Shown here: positions 41,994-50,688 of the stretch, piece after piece
Numbering within the stretch: position 1 is the stretch's first letter
Layout of the letters: each line of letters opens with the position of its first letter
From: an uncultured Prevotella sp.
GTDB taxonomy: Bacteria > Bacteroidota > Bacteroidia > Bacteroidales > Bacteroidaceae
Assembly (NCBI GenBank): GCA_905233825.1
Contig: CAJOFE010000014.1
Coordinates: 35,420-99,419, forward strand
Reading direction: 5' to 3'
Length of the DNA stretch: 64,000 nucleotides
Program-made: the position numbers and the translations under genes
Notes under the pieces: generated by a model
Database searches by the model: none
Told to the model about the DNA's origin: nothing
What the model saw: only the letters and a program-made list of their open reading frames with translations

Positions 41994-42704
41994 ATGAACG
42001 GAAAGACTGTATTAGTGACAGGTGCCAACAAGGGCATAGGCTTCGGCATTGCAAAACACCTGGGCCTCAGCGGATGGAAAGTGATTATCGGCGCACGCGA
42101 TGAGCAACGTGCTTCGGAAGCCATCGCCAAACTGCAAGCTGAAGGCATAGAAGTGCTCGGCTGGGTAGATATCGAACTGAAAGACCTCGACTGCATCAAC
42201 AAGGCCGCGAAGGAGATTAACGAGCGATTCCCAGAGCTGTCACTACTTGTGAACAATGCTGGCATTCCTGGCGACATGAACGTGAATAGCGAGCATACGG
42301 AAATCAGTGTTATCCGCGAGACGCTCGACGTGAACTTCATCGGCACCTTCGCGCTCACCAAAGCCCTGATTCCGCTGCTGAGCAAGAACAATGGCCGCAT
42401 AGCCAACGTCACCGTGCCCTCGGAGATCAGTCCCTACTGGCACCCCTTGGCCTACGTCGCCAGCAAAGCCGCCCAAAACGCCATGATGGGTGTGATGGCC
42501 ATCGAATTTCAGCAGAGCAACACGCCCGTGGAAGTCTTCTCCGTTCACCCTGGTCCCACCACGACCGACCTGAATGGTAATATGGCACTGCCCGGTTTCC
42601 ACGATATCGAAACAGTAGGTCGGAAATTCGCAGAACTGATCAATGACGGTCAAAACCATCAGGGTGAGTTTATCGAACTCTATCCGATAGTAAAAGAAAA
42701 CTAA
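41994..42704 (+). CDS. short-chain dehydrogenase/reductase
   Basis: 236 residues from ATG 41994; the frame extends 21 bp further but into the promoter. The cofactor motif TGANKGIGFGIA (about 9-20), NNAGIPG (about 84-90) and active-site Y-V-A-S-K (about 152-156) are canonical for classical SDRs, though the usual catalytic Ser region reads TVPSEISPYW. Probably NADP(H)-dependent, cytoplasmic, substrate unknown. It has its own promoter between metY and cysK. Confidence 0.88.
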   Translation: MNGKTVLVTGANKGIGFGIAKHLGLSGWKVIIGARDEQRASEAIAKLQAEGIEVLGWVDIELKDLDCINKAAKEINERFPELSLLVNNAGIPGDMNVNSEHTEISVIRETLDVNFIGTFALTKALIPLLSKNNGRIANVTVPSEISPYWHPLAYVASKAAQNAMMGVMAIEFQQSNTPVEVFSVHPGPTTTDLNGNMALPGFHDIETVGRKFAELINDGQNHQGEFIELYPIVKEN

Positions 42705-42731
42705 GAAAAGAATAAAAAAAGATTGATAGCT

Positions 42732-43679
42732 ATGGCAAAGATTGCAAAGCAGCTGACTGAGCTCGTCGGCAACACTCCACTCTTAGAGCTCAACAAGTAT
42801 TCACAGGCAAAGGGTCTGGAGACTCCGGTTATTGCCAAAGTAGAGTTTTTTAATCCTGGCGGCAGCGTGAAAGACCGCATTGCCCTAGCGATGATTGAGG
42901 ACGCAGAGCAGAAGGGCATCCTGAAGCCAGGCGCTACCATCATCGAGCCTACCAGCGGCAACACAGGCGTAGGACTGGCACTGGTATCAGCCGTCAAGGG
43001 CTACCATCTTATCCTTACCATGCCCGAGACCATGAGCGTGGAGCGCCGTAACCTGGTGAAAGCCTACGGTGCCGAGGTGCGCCTGACCTCTGGTAAAGAC
43101 GGCATGCCTGGTGCTATCCGCGCTGCCGAGGATTTGCGGTCGCAGATTCCTGGCAGTGTCATCCTGCAACAGTTCGAGAACCCTGCCAACCCCGCCAAGC
43201 ACTATGCCACCACGGGTCCTGAGATCTGGCGCGACACTGACGGCAAGGTGGATATCTTCGTAGGCGGTGTGGGTACTGGTGGTACCATCAGCGGCACGGG
43301 CAAGTATCTGAAGGAACAGAACCCCAACGTGAAGATTATCGCCGTAGAACCGAAGTCAAGTCCCGTGCTGAACGGAGGTCAGAGCGGTCCGCACAAGATT
43401 CAGGGTATCGGCGCAGGTTTTGTTCCCAAGACCTATGATGCCGACGTGATTGACGAAGTGTTTGATGTAGAGAACGACGATGCCATCCGCACAGGTCGCG
43501 AAGTGGCTCAGCAGGAAGGACTGTTGGTGGGCATCAGCGCCGGTGCTGCCCTCTTTGCTGCCATCGAGGTAGCCAAACGCCCGGAAAACAAAGGCAAGAA
43601 GATTGTGGTCCTCCTGCCCGATACTGGTGAGCGCTATCTCTCTACCGTGCTTTATGCTTTCGAGGATTATCCTCTTTAA
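42732..43679 (+). CDS. cysK: cysteine synthase A
   Basis: 315 residues. The PLP Lys in [11 protein letters not shown] (about 40-50), the substrate loop [10 protein letters not shown] and the phosphate-binding [10 protein letters not shown] are intact. It converts O-acetylserine and sulfide to cysteine. It starts 27 bp after the SDR gene. Its TAA (43677-43679) overlaps the stop codon of trpA on the other strand, so the two operons converge with no spacer. ATG 42732 is preferred over the upstream in-frame TTG. Confidence 0.95.
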   Translation: MAKIAKQLTELVGNTPLLELNKYSQAKGLETPVIAKVEFFNPGGSVKDRIALAMIEDAEQKGILKPGATIIEPTSGNTGVGLALVSAVKGYHLILTMPETMSVERRNLVKAYGAEVRLTSGKDGMPGAIRAAEDLRSQIPGSVILQQFENPANPAKHYATTGPEIWRDTDGKVDIFVGGVGTGGTISGTGKYLKEQNPNVKIIAVEPKSSPVLNGGQSGPHKIQGIGAGFVPKTYDADVIDEVFDVENDDAIRTGREVAQQEGLLVGISAGAALFAAIEVAKRPENKGKKIVVLLPDTGERYLSTVLYAFEDYPL

Positions 43680-44455
43680 CTCCTGAGTGCATCAAACAAT
43701 TGATCGAGGGCGGCGTCAGCGTTGCCCTCGTTTTCGTTGAGTAAGGTAACGAACTTCGAACCGATGATGGCACCAGCGGCATTGTCCTGGGCAGCCTTCA
43801 ACGTCTGGGCGTTGCTAATGCCGAAGCCAATCATACGAGGATTGCGCAGGTTCATGGCGTTGATACGACGGAAATACTCCTGTTTCTGTTCGTCGAAGCT
43901 CTTCTGCGTGCCTGTGATAGAGGCTGAGCTAACCATATAGATGAAGCCGTCGGTGTTATCGTCGATGAAGCGGATGCGCTCTTCGCTGGTTTCAGGGGTG
44001 ATGAGCATAATGATGCGCAGGTCGTAACGGTCGGCAATGGGCTTCACGATGTGCAGATAGTCATCGAAAGGCAGGTCGGGGATGATGGCGCCACTGACGC
44101 CAGCCTCGACACAGCTTTTGCAAAATTCTTCGATGCCGAAGTGGAGGATAGGATTGAGATAGCCCATCAGCACAAGAGGAATCTCTACATGGTCTTTGAT
44201 AGCTTGCAGCTGGGCAAAGAGCGTCCTGAGATTCATGCCGTTCTTTAAAGCCTGAGTGGCTGCACTCTGGATAACGGGCCCATCAGCCAATGGGTCGCTG
44301 AAGGGGATTCCTACTTCTATCATGGCGATGCCTCTCTTCTGCATGGTTAGGATGACATCAGCCGTGCCTTCGAGTGTAGGACTGCCTGCACAGAAATAGA
44401 GTGAAAGGAGCTTTTGGTCTTTACTACTCTCAAAAAGTTTATTAATCTTATTCAT
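43676..44455 (-). CDS. trpA: tryptophan synthase alpha subunit
   Basis: 259 residues, TIM barrel. Catalytic Glu in [19 protein letters not shown] (about 36-54) and Asp in IPDLPFDDY (about 129-137) are present. It cleaves indole-3-glycerol phosphate to indole and glyceraldehyde 3-phosphate and channels indole to TrpB. It is last in the trp operon, 44 bp after trpF. The gap carries an 8-bp tandem (ACAGAGAT type) and an inverted GAACACAGAG/CTCTGTGTTC pair (44473-44533). Confidence 0.95.
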   Translation of the reverse strand: MNKINKLFESSKDQKLLSLYFCAGSPTLEGTADVILTMQKRGIAMIEVGIPFSDPLADGPVIQSAATQALKNGMNLRTLFAQLQAIKDHVEIPLVLMGYLNPILHFGIEEFCKSCVEAGVSGAIIPDLPFDDYLHIVKPIADRYDLRIIMLITPETSEERIRFIDDNTDGFIYMVSSASITGTQKSFDEQKQEYFRRINAMNLRNPRMIGFGISNAQTLKAAQDNAAGAIIGSKFVTLLNENEGNADAALDQLFDALRS

Positions 44456-44499
44456 TTTTCTATTATTTATGGAACACAGAGGTACAGAGTATTTGATAG

Positions 44500-45162
44500 T
44501 TAATCTCTGTATCTTTGTATCTCTGTGTTCAGATTAAACACAAATTCTTTAAGTTTTGCAACGTCTTTGAGACCTGGGGCCATTTCGAAACGAGAATTAA
44601 GGTCTATGCCGATGCAGTGTTTAGAGGTAAGAGGTAAGAGGTAAGAGGTGAGCACATCGGCATCATTGGGACCAATGCCGCCACTAAGCAGGAAAGGTGT
44701 ATCACCATCGTAGCTATCGAGCACGCTCCAGTTGAATTTCTCGCCATTACCTCCTACGGATTTGCCCTTAGCGTCGAAAAGGAAGTAATCAACGAGGCCT
44801 TCGTAGGATTTTGTTTGAGCCAGGTCATCGGCTGTAGCGATGTTGAAAGCCTTGATGATACTGACCCCTCCCTTGCAGGGGCGTGGAGTTGCAGCCGCTT
44901 TAAGGGCATGGATGTAGTCGGGACTCTCATGACCATGCAACTGGATGTAGTCGAGCGCATATTCACCGGCAATGCGAGGAACCTGCTCAATACGCTCATC
45001 GACGAAGACACCGACACGCTTACACTGTGTAGGCAGATAAGCAGGACGCTCGCTGACAAAGCGGCTCGACTTCGGCCAAAATATAAAACCCATCAGGTCG
45101 ATGCCCAATGCCTCCACCTCGCGGATGTTTTCCGCATCTCTCATGCCACAAACCTTAATCAT
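44500..45162 (-). CDS. trpF: phosphoribosylanthranilate isomerase with repeat-derived inserts
   Basis: 220 residues. The start MIKVCGMRDAENIREVEALGIDLMGFIFWPKSSRFV and the YIQLHGHESPDYI, FLFDAKGKSVGGNGEKFNWSVL and LSGGIGPNDA motifs are clear, so the Amadori rearrangement of phosphoribosylanthranilate should be catalysed. Two loops carry in-frame repeat DNA: TPRPCKGGVS (about 100, from CCCCTCCCTTGCAGGGG DNA) and LTSYLLPLTSKH (about 170-180, from the 44621-44655 heptamer). Both fall between secondary-structure elements and the frame is intact. It starts 5 bp after trpC. Confidence 0.93.
   Translation of the reverse strand: MIKVCGMRDAENIREVEALGIDLMGFIFWPKSSRFVSERPAYLPTQCKRVGVFVDERIEQVPRIAGEYALDYIQLHGHESPDYIHALKAAATPRPCKGGVSIIKAFNIATADDLAQTKSYEGLVDYFLFDAKGKSVGGNGEKFNWSVLDSYDGDTPFLLSGGIGPNDADVLTSYLLPLTSKHCIGIDLNSRFEMAPGLKDVAKLKEFVFNLNTEIQRYRD
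44621..44655. repeat. in-frame heptanucleotide repeat in trpF
   Basis: TTAGAGG, three TAAGAGG, then TGAGCAC in 7-bp register, coding for SYLLPLTS on the minus strand. Confidence 0.88.
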
Positions 45163-45167
45163 TCTGA

Positions 45168-45911
45168 CTATCTGACAATTGACTGAATAAACGCATTGAG
45201 GGCTTGGCCGGGATCGGGAGCCTTCATGAAATTCTCGCCAATCAGGAAGCCACGGAAGCCTGCTTGGCGCAGAGCCTTCACCGTATCAGGATTCGAGATG
45301 CCACTCTCGCTGACTTTCACAGCATCCTTCGGCAACAGTTCCGCAAGACGGAAGCTGTTTTCAACATCCGTCACAAAAGACCCCAGGTTGCGATTGTTGA
45401 TGCCACAAAGATCGGGCTCCAGCTCAGCATACTCCAGCTCCTGCTCAGAATGCATTTCCAATAGCACTTCCATGCCGAGGGAGTGAGCCTTATCCAAAAG
45501 AGATTTACATTGAGCCTTGGTCAGACAAGCGGCAATAAGCAACACGGCAGAGGCTCCACAAAGAGCCGCAGCATAGAGCTGGGCCTCATCGATGACAAAG
45601 TTCTTGTAGAGGACAGGCAAGGTGACACCAGATTTACGAGCAATACGGATAAAATCATCAGAGCCGCCAAAGTAGTGCTCATCAGTAAGAATGCTGAGCG
45701 CTGAAGCGCCATTCTGCTGATACGCTAGCGGAATGATGTCGGCCCGTCCGTCCTCCTTGATCCAGCCTTTCGAAGGCGAACGGCGCTTGAACTCGGCGAT
45801 GACACCCGTCTCACTCTGGAGCAATGCTTTGCGCAAAGAGGGCTTCTTCGCACATAGCTGTTCAAGCTCTTGGTGCTTAGTAGCGACGATTTGTTGTAAG
45901 ATATCTTGCAT
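45168..45911 (-). CDS. trpC: indole-3-glycerol phosphate synthase
   Basis: 247 residues, monofunctional. The motif VIAEFKRRSPSKGWI (about 33-47) holds the catalytic Lys region, and LLEMHSEQELEYAELEPDLCGINNRNL and VSESGISNPD are typical. It closes the indole ring from CdRP. It lies 25 bp downstream of trpD and 5 bp upstream of trpF. Confidence 0.95.
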   Translation of the reverse strand: MQDILQQIVATKHQELEQLCAKKPSLRKALLQSETGVIAEFKRRSPSKGWIKEDGRADIIPLAYQQNGASALSILTDEHYFGGSDDFIRIARKSGVTLPVLYKNFVIDEAQLYAAALCGASAVLLIAACLTKAQCKSLLDKAHSLGMEVLLEMHSEQELEYAELEPDLCGINNRNLGSFVTDVENSFRLAELLPKDAVKVSESGISNPDTVKALRQAGFRGFLIGENFMKAPDPGQALNAFIQSIVR

Positions 45912-45936
45912 CGTTATTCTTTTTGGGGGACGGATT

Positions 45937-46947
45937 TCAACTGTTGAGCTCTACGAACTTCTTGAAGGTACGTAGGGCGGCACCGCTGTCGATGCTCTCA
46001 CGGGCAATCTCGATACATTCCTCAATGCTCTTCTGTCCTTTCTCCAGCACTTGAATGCCGAAGCCGGCATTGGCCAATACGATATTCTTCTGGGCAGGCA
46101 GGGCACGGTTTTCCAACACGGCGTCGAAAATCTCGGCAGCCTCTTCCTCCGTCGCACCACCCACGAGTTCTTCGGGTTTGGCAATAGCAAAACCTAAATC
46201 CTGAGGCTTGAAGATACGCTCGTAGTTGTTGGTGGTCACCTTGAAGTCGCCCGTCAGCGAAATCTCGTCGTAGCCGTCAATCGAGTTCACGATGCCGTAA
46301 TCGATGCCGAGCTTCTGATATACGCTGTTGTAGAGGCGCATCTGGTCGAGGTTTGCCACACCAAGGAGCTGGCACTTCGGCTGTGAGGGATTCACAATAG
46401 GACCTAAAAGGTTGAAAATCGTGGGAAACTGTAGCGCTTTACGAATCGGGCCTACGAACTTCATGGCCTTGGCAAAGAGCTGGGCATGGAGATAGACGAT
46501 GCCTGCCTCATTGAGCGAACGGTTCAGCTTATCGATGTCGTCTGTAAACTTGATACCATGATGCTGGATGACGTTCGAGGCACCTGAGACGCTCGTGGCG
46601 GCATAGTTACCATGCTTGGCCACCTTATAACCAGCACCGGCAATCACGAAGCAGGCCGTGGTCGAGATATTAAACGTGTTCTTACGGTCACCACCTGTAC
46701 CTACGACATCGATATAACGGTCAGCTTTCAAAAGAGCCGGCACACCCGTCTCGAGGATGCCGTCGCGGAAGCCGAGCAGCTCATCTACGGTGACACCTCG
46801 CATCTGCAGACAGGTCAGCAGAGCAGTAATCTGTTCGTTGGGGTACTCTGAGTGGGTAATACCAATCAGGATGGTCTTCATCTCCTCACGGGAGAGCTCT
46901 TCATGATTCAGCAGGCGGAAGAGATAGCCTTTCATTGTTTGTTCCAT
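45937..46947 (-). CDS. trpD: anthranilate phosphoribosyltransferase
   Basis: 336 residues. The PRPP-binding motif GTGGDRKNTFNIST (about 85-98) and KHGNYAATS are present. The start may be ATG 46947 or the ATG four codons later (MKGYLFRLL). It joins PRPP to anthranilate. The 35-bp gap to trpG consists of an 8-bp tandem repeat (TTTTTACA type). Confidence 0.95.
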   Translation of the reverse strand: MEQTMKGYLFRLLNHEELSREEMKTILIGITHSEYPNEQITALLTCLQMRGVTVDELLGFRDGILETGVPALLKADRYIDVVGTGGDRKNTFNISTTACFVIAGAGYKVAKHGNYAATSVSGASNVIQHHGIKFTDDIDKLNRSLNEAGIVYLHAQLFAKAMKFVGPIRKALQFPTIFNLLGPIVNPSQPKCQLLGVANLDQMRLYNSVYQKLGIDYGIVNSIDGYDEISLTGDFKVTTNNYERIFKPQDLGFAIAKPEELVGGATEEEAAEIFDAVLENRALPAQKNIVLANAGFGIQVLEKGQKSIEECIEIARESIDSGAALRTFKKFVELNS

Positions 46948-46982
46948 ATCTTTACATTTTTACATTTTCTCATTTTTACATT

Positions 46983-47546
46983 TTATAAGAACAACCAGTT
47001 CTGTATCATTTTCTTGCCATCGGGGGTGAGCACACTCTCAGGGTGGAACTGGATGCCACGCACGTTGAGGGTCTTATGGCGCAAAGCCATGATCTGGCCC
47101 TCGTCACTCTCTGCTGTCACTTCGAGGCAATCTGGGAATTCCTCACGGGAGACCACCCACGAGTGGTAGCGACCTACGGTAATGTTGCGCTCAACGCCAC
47201 TGAAGATAGGGTCTTCGGCCACAATGTGGCAAGGGGTGGCAACGCCATGAAACACATCTGACAGATTCTCGAGCTTAGCGCCAAACACCTCGCCAATGGC
47301 CTGATGGCCCAAGCAGACACCAAGGATAGGCTTGCGGCCGGCATAGGTACGAATGACATCAAGTAACAATCCTGCCTCAGAGGGAATGCCTGGACCTGGC
47401 GAGAGGATAATCTTGCTATAGGTCTCAAGGGATGCGAGTTCAAATTGATCGTTGCGCACAACGGTGACCTCGGCACCGAGTTCCTTTACTAAATGACTCA
47501 GGTTATAGGTAAACGAGTCGTAATTATCTATAATAACAATCTTCAT
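46983..47546 (-). CDS. trpG: anthranilate synthase glutamine amidotransferase subunit
   Basis: 187 residues, class I amidotransferase. The oxyanion motif SPGPGIPSEAG, nucleophile Cys in LGVCLGHQAIG and His-x-Glu in QFHPESVLTP form the full triad. It supplies ammonia to TrpE. Its ATG overlaps the trpE stop (ATGA), consistent with translational coupling. Confidence 0.95.
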   Translation of the reverse strand: MKIVIIDNYDSFTYNLSHLVKELGAEVTVVRNDQFELASLETYSKIILSPGPGIPSEAGLLLDVIRTYAGRKPILGVCLGHQAIGEVFGAKLENLSDVFHGVATPCHIVAEDPIFSGVERNITVGRYHSWVVSREEFPDCLEVTAESDEGQIMALRHKTLNVRGIQFHPESVLTPDGKKMIQNWLFL

Positions 47547-48934
47547 AATGTTGCTGCTTTTTCGATGGCCTTACGCAGGGCCCCCAGTTTATTATTCACT
47601 TCCTGTAATTCATACTCCACGTCGCTCTTGGCCACGATACCGCCACCAGCCTGGAACCATAATTCGCCATTTCTCGAAACGAAGGTACGGATGGTGATGG
47701 CCTGGTTCAGGGAACCATCGAGACCAATAATGCCAATACAGCCACCATAGGCACCACGATTATGTGGTTCGTATTCGGAGATTAGCTGCATGGCACGCAC
47801 CTTAGGGGCACCAGAGAGTGTTCCAGCAGGGAAGGTGTCGATAAACGCCTTGATAGGATCGGCCCCTTCATCAAGCTCGCCTGACACTCTCGATACCAAA
47901 TGAATCACGTGCGAGTAATATTGCAGGTCCTTGTAGAAATCTACCTTCACATGGTGGCAGTTGCGGCTCAGGTCGTTGCGGGCGAGATCTACCAGCATCA
48001 CATGCTCGGCATTCTCCTTAGGGTCATTGCGCAGATACTCGGCTCCCTGACGGTCTGCCTCAGCATCACCCGTACGTCTGGTAGTGCCAGCAATGGGGTC
48101 GATGTAGGCCTTTTTACCTTCGATACGACAGTGCGTCTCAGGTGAAGATCCGAAGATGCGGAAACCACCAAAGTCGAAATAAAAGAGGTAAGGCGAGGGG
48201 TTGATGCTGCGCAGGGCACGGTAGAGCTTAAAGTCGTCGCCCTCGTACTTCTGGATAAAGCGACGGCTGAGCACAATCTGGAACACATCACCACGCAGAC
48301 AGTGCTGGATGCCTCGGCGAATATTCTCTCTGTGCTCATCGTCAGTCAGGGTGCTCCTGACATCGCCCACGGGATGGAAGTCGTAAGCTTGCACATTGGC
48401 TTTGTTCATCGCCTTGAGCACAGCATCGATGTCAGCGGTATCGCCCAGCGTTACTACTTTCAGCATATTGTTATGATGGTCGAACTCAATCACCACCTTA
48501 AATAATATATAGAGCACGTCAGGAGCATCGTTCTTGGCCTGTGTCTCGTCCTTCACGGGGATATCCTCAAAATATCTGACAGCATTGAAGGAAGTGTAGC
48601 CGAAGAGTCCGCAGACGTCCTTGTCCTTGCCCTCAACCTCAATGTGGTCGATAAGCCCATGGATGGCCTTGTCAGAACGATACTCCTTATTCACCTCATG
48701 CTGGAAGGTCGTACCATCAGGATAATTAACGGTTGCGATACCATGCCCGATAGCCACACTGGCGATGGGGTTCAGACCGATGAACGAACGTGAGTTATTC
48801 GCGTCGTGATAGTCGGAACTCTCCATCAGCGCGCTTTGCGGATAAAGATCTCTCAGTCGCATATAGACACCTACTGGGGTATAGAGATCCGCCAGTATCG
48901 TCTTGCTGGTTGTCGTATATTTAAAAGTTTCCAT
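47543..48934 (-). CDS. trpE: anthranilate synthase component I
   Basis: 463 residues. Chorismate-binding motifs are present: GSSPETHCRIEGKKAYIDPIAGTTRR, DLARNDLSR and FPAGTLSGAPKVRAM. The N-terminal ALMESSDYHDANN corresponds to the LLES tryptophan-binding site, so feedback inhibition is probably retained. It overlaps trpB by 14 bp at its start and trpG by 4 bp at its end. Confidence 0.95.
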   Translation of the reverse strand: METFKYTTTSKTILADLYTPVGVYMRLRDLYPQSALMESSDYHDANNSRSFIGLNPIASVAIGHGIATVNYPDGTTFQHEVNKEYRSDKAIHGLIDHIEVEGKDKDVCGLFGYTSFNAVRYFEDIPVKDETQAKNDAPDVLYILFKVVIEFDHHNNMLKVVTLGDTADIDAVLKAMNKANVQAYDFHPVGDVRSTLTDDEHRENIRRGIQHCLRGDVFQIVLSRRFIQKYEGDDFKLYRALRSINPSPYLFYFDFGGFRIFGSSPETHCRIEGKKAYIDPIAGTTRRTGDAEADRQGAEYLRNDPKENAEHVMLVDLARNDLSRNCHHVKVDFYKDLQYYSHVIHLVSRVSGELDEGADPIKAFIDTFPAGTLSGAPKVRAMQLISEYEPHNRGAYGGCIGIIGLDGSLNQAITIRTFVSRNGELWFQAGGGIVAKSDVEYELQEVNNKLGALRKAIEKAATL

Positions 48935-50126
48935 ATTCTTTTGCCATTTGCTTGTTCTTCAAATAAGTCTCCACATCCTTGTCGCCACGCCCGCTAACGG
49001 TGAGCACCACCACATCGTCGGGCTGGAACTTCAGTTTCTTCAGGGCAGCGATGGCGTGGGCACTCTCAATGGCAGGGATGATGCCCTCCATACGGGTCAG
49101 CTCATAACCGCCATATATGGCCTCATCGTCGTTGATGCTCAGCACCTGCGTACGACCTTGCTTCGCCATATTGCAGTGCATGGGACCTACACCAGGATAG
49201 TCGAGGCCAGCCGAGATGGTGAAAGCCTCCTGTATCTGACCGTCCTCATCCTGCATTACCAGCATCTTCGCACCGTGCAAGATGCCTGTCGTGCCGCGAT
49301 GAATAGTCGCAGCTGTATAATCCGTATCCCAACCGTGACCACCAGCCTCAGCCAGCACAATTTTCACCCGTTCGTCGTCCATATAGTGATAGATGGTTCC
49401 TGCGGCATTCGATCCTCCACCAATGCAGGCAATGAGATAGTCAGGATAGTCGCGGCCTATCTGGGCTTCAAGCTGCCACTTGATTTCCTCAGAGATGACG
49501 CTCTGCATACGGGCTACAAGATCGGGATAGGGATGCGGCCCCATCGTCGATCCAACGATATAGAACGTGTCGGCAGGATGACAGCACCAGTCACGGATGG
49601 CTTCCGAACAGGCATCACTCAGCGTCATATTACCTGTACGGACGGGATGCACCTCGGCACCCAGCATCTTCATACGCTCCACGTTGGTGTGCTGGCGCTC
49701 CACATCGGTAGCACCCATAAACACTTCACACTTCATGTCCATCAGCGCACAGACCGTTGCCGTTGCCACACCATGCTGTCCGGCACCCGTCTCGGCGATG
49801 ATGCGTGTTTTGCCCATTTTCTTAGCCAACAGGATCTGACCAATAGTGTTGTTAATCTTGTGGGCTCCCGTGTGGTTCAAATCCTCACGCTTCAGATACA
49901 ACTGACAGCCGTACTGCTTGCTCATCCTTCGCGCAAAATAAAGAGGACTTGGCCTTCCCACATAGTCTTTCAGCAGTGCATGATACTCCTGCTTAAACTC
50001 CTCACTCTCAATAATCGGAAGATAAGCATCCTGAAGGTCATGCACACACTTGTAGAGAATCTCAGGGACGTAAGCGCCTCCGAACTCTCCATAGAAACCG
50101 TTTTTGTCAACTTGATACTTACTCAT
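48921..50126 (-). CDS. trpB: tryptophan synthase beta subunit
   Basis: 401 residues, standard TrpB1 length. The PLP Lys lies in LNHTGAHKINN (about 83-93) and the phosphate loop GGGSNAAG is present. It joins indole and serine. It is the first structural gene of the trp operon, separated from trpA at the other end, as in other Bacteroidota (BEGDCFA order). It lies downstream of the leader peptide and attenuator-like hairpin. A long antisense frame of about 410 codons covers it and is a coding shadow. Confidence 0.96.
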   Translation of the reverse strand: MSKYQVDKNGFYGEFGGAYVPEILYKCVHDLQDAYLPIIESEEFKQEYHALLKDYVGRPSPLYFARRMSKQYGCQLYLKREDLNHTGAHKINNTIGQILLAKKMGKTRIIAETGAGQHGVATATVCALMDMKCEVFMGATDVERQHTNVERMKMLGAEVHPVRTGNMTLSDACSEAIRDWCCHPADTFYIVGSTMGPHPYPDLVARMQSVISEEIKWQLEAQIGRDYPDYLIACIGGGSNAAGTIYHYMDDERVKIVLAEAGGHGWDTDYTAATIHRGTTGILHGAKMLVMQDEDGQIQEAFTISAGLDYPGVGPMHCNMAKQGRTQVLSINDDEAIYGGYELTRMEGIIPAIESAHAIAALKKLKFQPDDVVVLTVSGRGDKDVETYLKNKQMAKEYGNF

Positions 50127-50165
50127 ATATATTAACTTTGTGTTGATAAAACATATTAAAACTTT

Positions 50166-50197
50166 GAGAGGCCCATCGCAAGAACGACAGGCCTCTC
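50166..50197 (-). terminator. trp attenuator hairpin
   Basis: Minus-strand GAGAGGCC (50197-50190) pairs with GGCCTCTC (50173-50166) over a 16-nt loop, followed by AAAGTTTTAATATGTTTT. It lies between the leader peptide and trpB, where an attenuator is expected. An upstream hairpin CCTAT-N7-ATAGG (near 50206-50222) may compete. Confidence 0.7.
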
Positions 50198-50238
50198 AGT
50201 ATCTCTCCTATGCAAACTATAGGTACGCGGCTATCTTC

Positions 50239-50295
50239 TCACGATCTTCCGAATCTTGAGCTACGCCACCACCAATAGTTCTGCATTCTAATCAT
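50239..50295 (-). CDS. trpL: trp operon leader peptide
   Basis: 18 codons, MIRMQNYWWWRSSRFGRS then TGA, with three consecutive UGG codons at 8-10. It begins about 35 nt after the promoter and ends about 40 nt before the attenuator hairpin. The arrangement matches the published Bacteroid-trp RNA idea (a short frame with several UGG codons before trp genes in Bacteroidetes). Ribosome stalling at the Trp codons when tryptophan is scarce would favour readthrough. Met4 is an alternative start. Confidence 0.85.
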   Translation of the reverse strand: MIRMQNYWWWRSSRFGRS

Positions 50296-50328
50296 ATCTG
50301 ATTTTGTTGTTTTAAAACTTTTCGGCTG

Positions 50329-50360
50329 CAAAAGTACGACTTTTCTTTCAAACTGCCAAA
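50329..50360 (-). promoter_or_regulatory. trp operon promoter
   Basis: Minus-strand TACTTTTG (50336-50329) with TTTG (50360-50357) exactly 20 bp upstream. Confidence 0.8.
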
Positions 50361-50376
50361 TTTTTTCGCATTTTTT

Positions 50377-50682
50377 TTACGATTCGACGGTATATTCATG
50401 CCTACGCTTGGGATTCATCGGGAACCAGCCCTTCTCTACACGTTTCTTTTGCGAGAAGAGTTCACCAATGCCCCAGAGGGCAGAGGCTCCAAAGACACCG
50501 AGGAACGACGAGAGGTAGATATTCGCAATGAAAAGGGCTACCACACAACAACTGATACCGACGAGCAGATAGATAATCCAGGGACGCGTGCCCCAGTGAT
50601 ACTCTGTTTTGATAACGATGGGATGCCAGATGCCGATGGTGAGAAAGGTCATCGCGGCAATGGTAATGCCAGTAAAATACAT
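50377..50682 (-). CDS. DUF4491 family membrane protein
   Basis: 101 residues with three hydrophobic segments (about 4-22, 35-55 and 58-75) and a charged tail (KKRVEKGWFPMNPKRRHEYTVES). The start MYFTGITIAAMTFLTIGIWHPIVIKTEYHWG is recognisable as the DUF4491 family, of unknown function. It follows the hemerythrin-LuxR regulator by 6 bp and is probably cotranscribed with it. The trp promoter starts 17 bp after its stop. Confidence 0.8.
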   Translation of the reverse strand: MYFTGITIAAMTFLTIGIWHPIVIKTEYHWGTRPWIIYLLVGISCCVVALFIANIYLSSFLGVFGASALWGIGELFSQKKRVEKGWFPMNPKRRHEYTVES

Positions 50683-50688
50683 GTATTA

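Noticed and set aside
44500..45162. trpF as a pseudogene because of its odd inserts
   Set aside because: The frame is open end to end and all family motifs are present; the inserts fall between structural elements.
48903..50135. A plus-strand open frame of about 410 codons opposite trpB
   Set aside because: It is fully antisense to a clear trpB, has no recognisable domain or signal, and arises from codon bias of the opposite strand.
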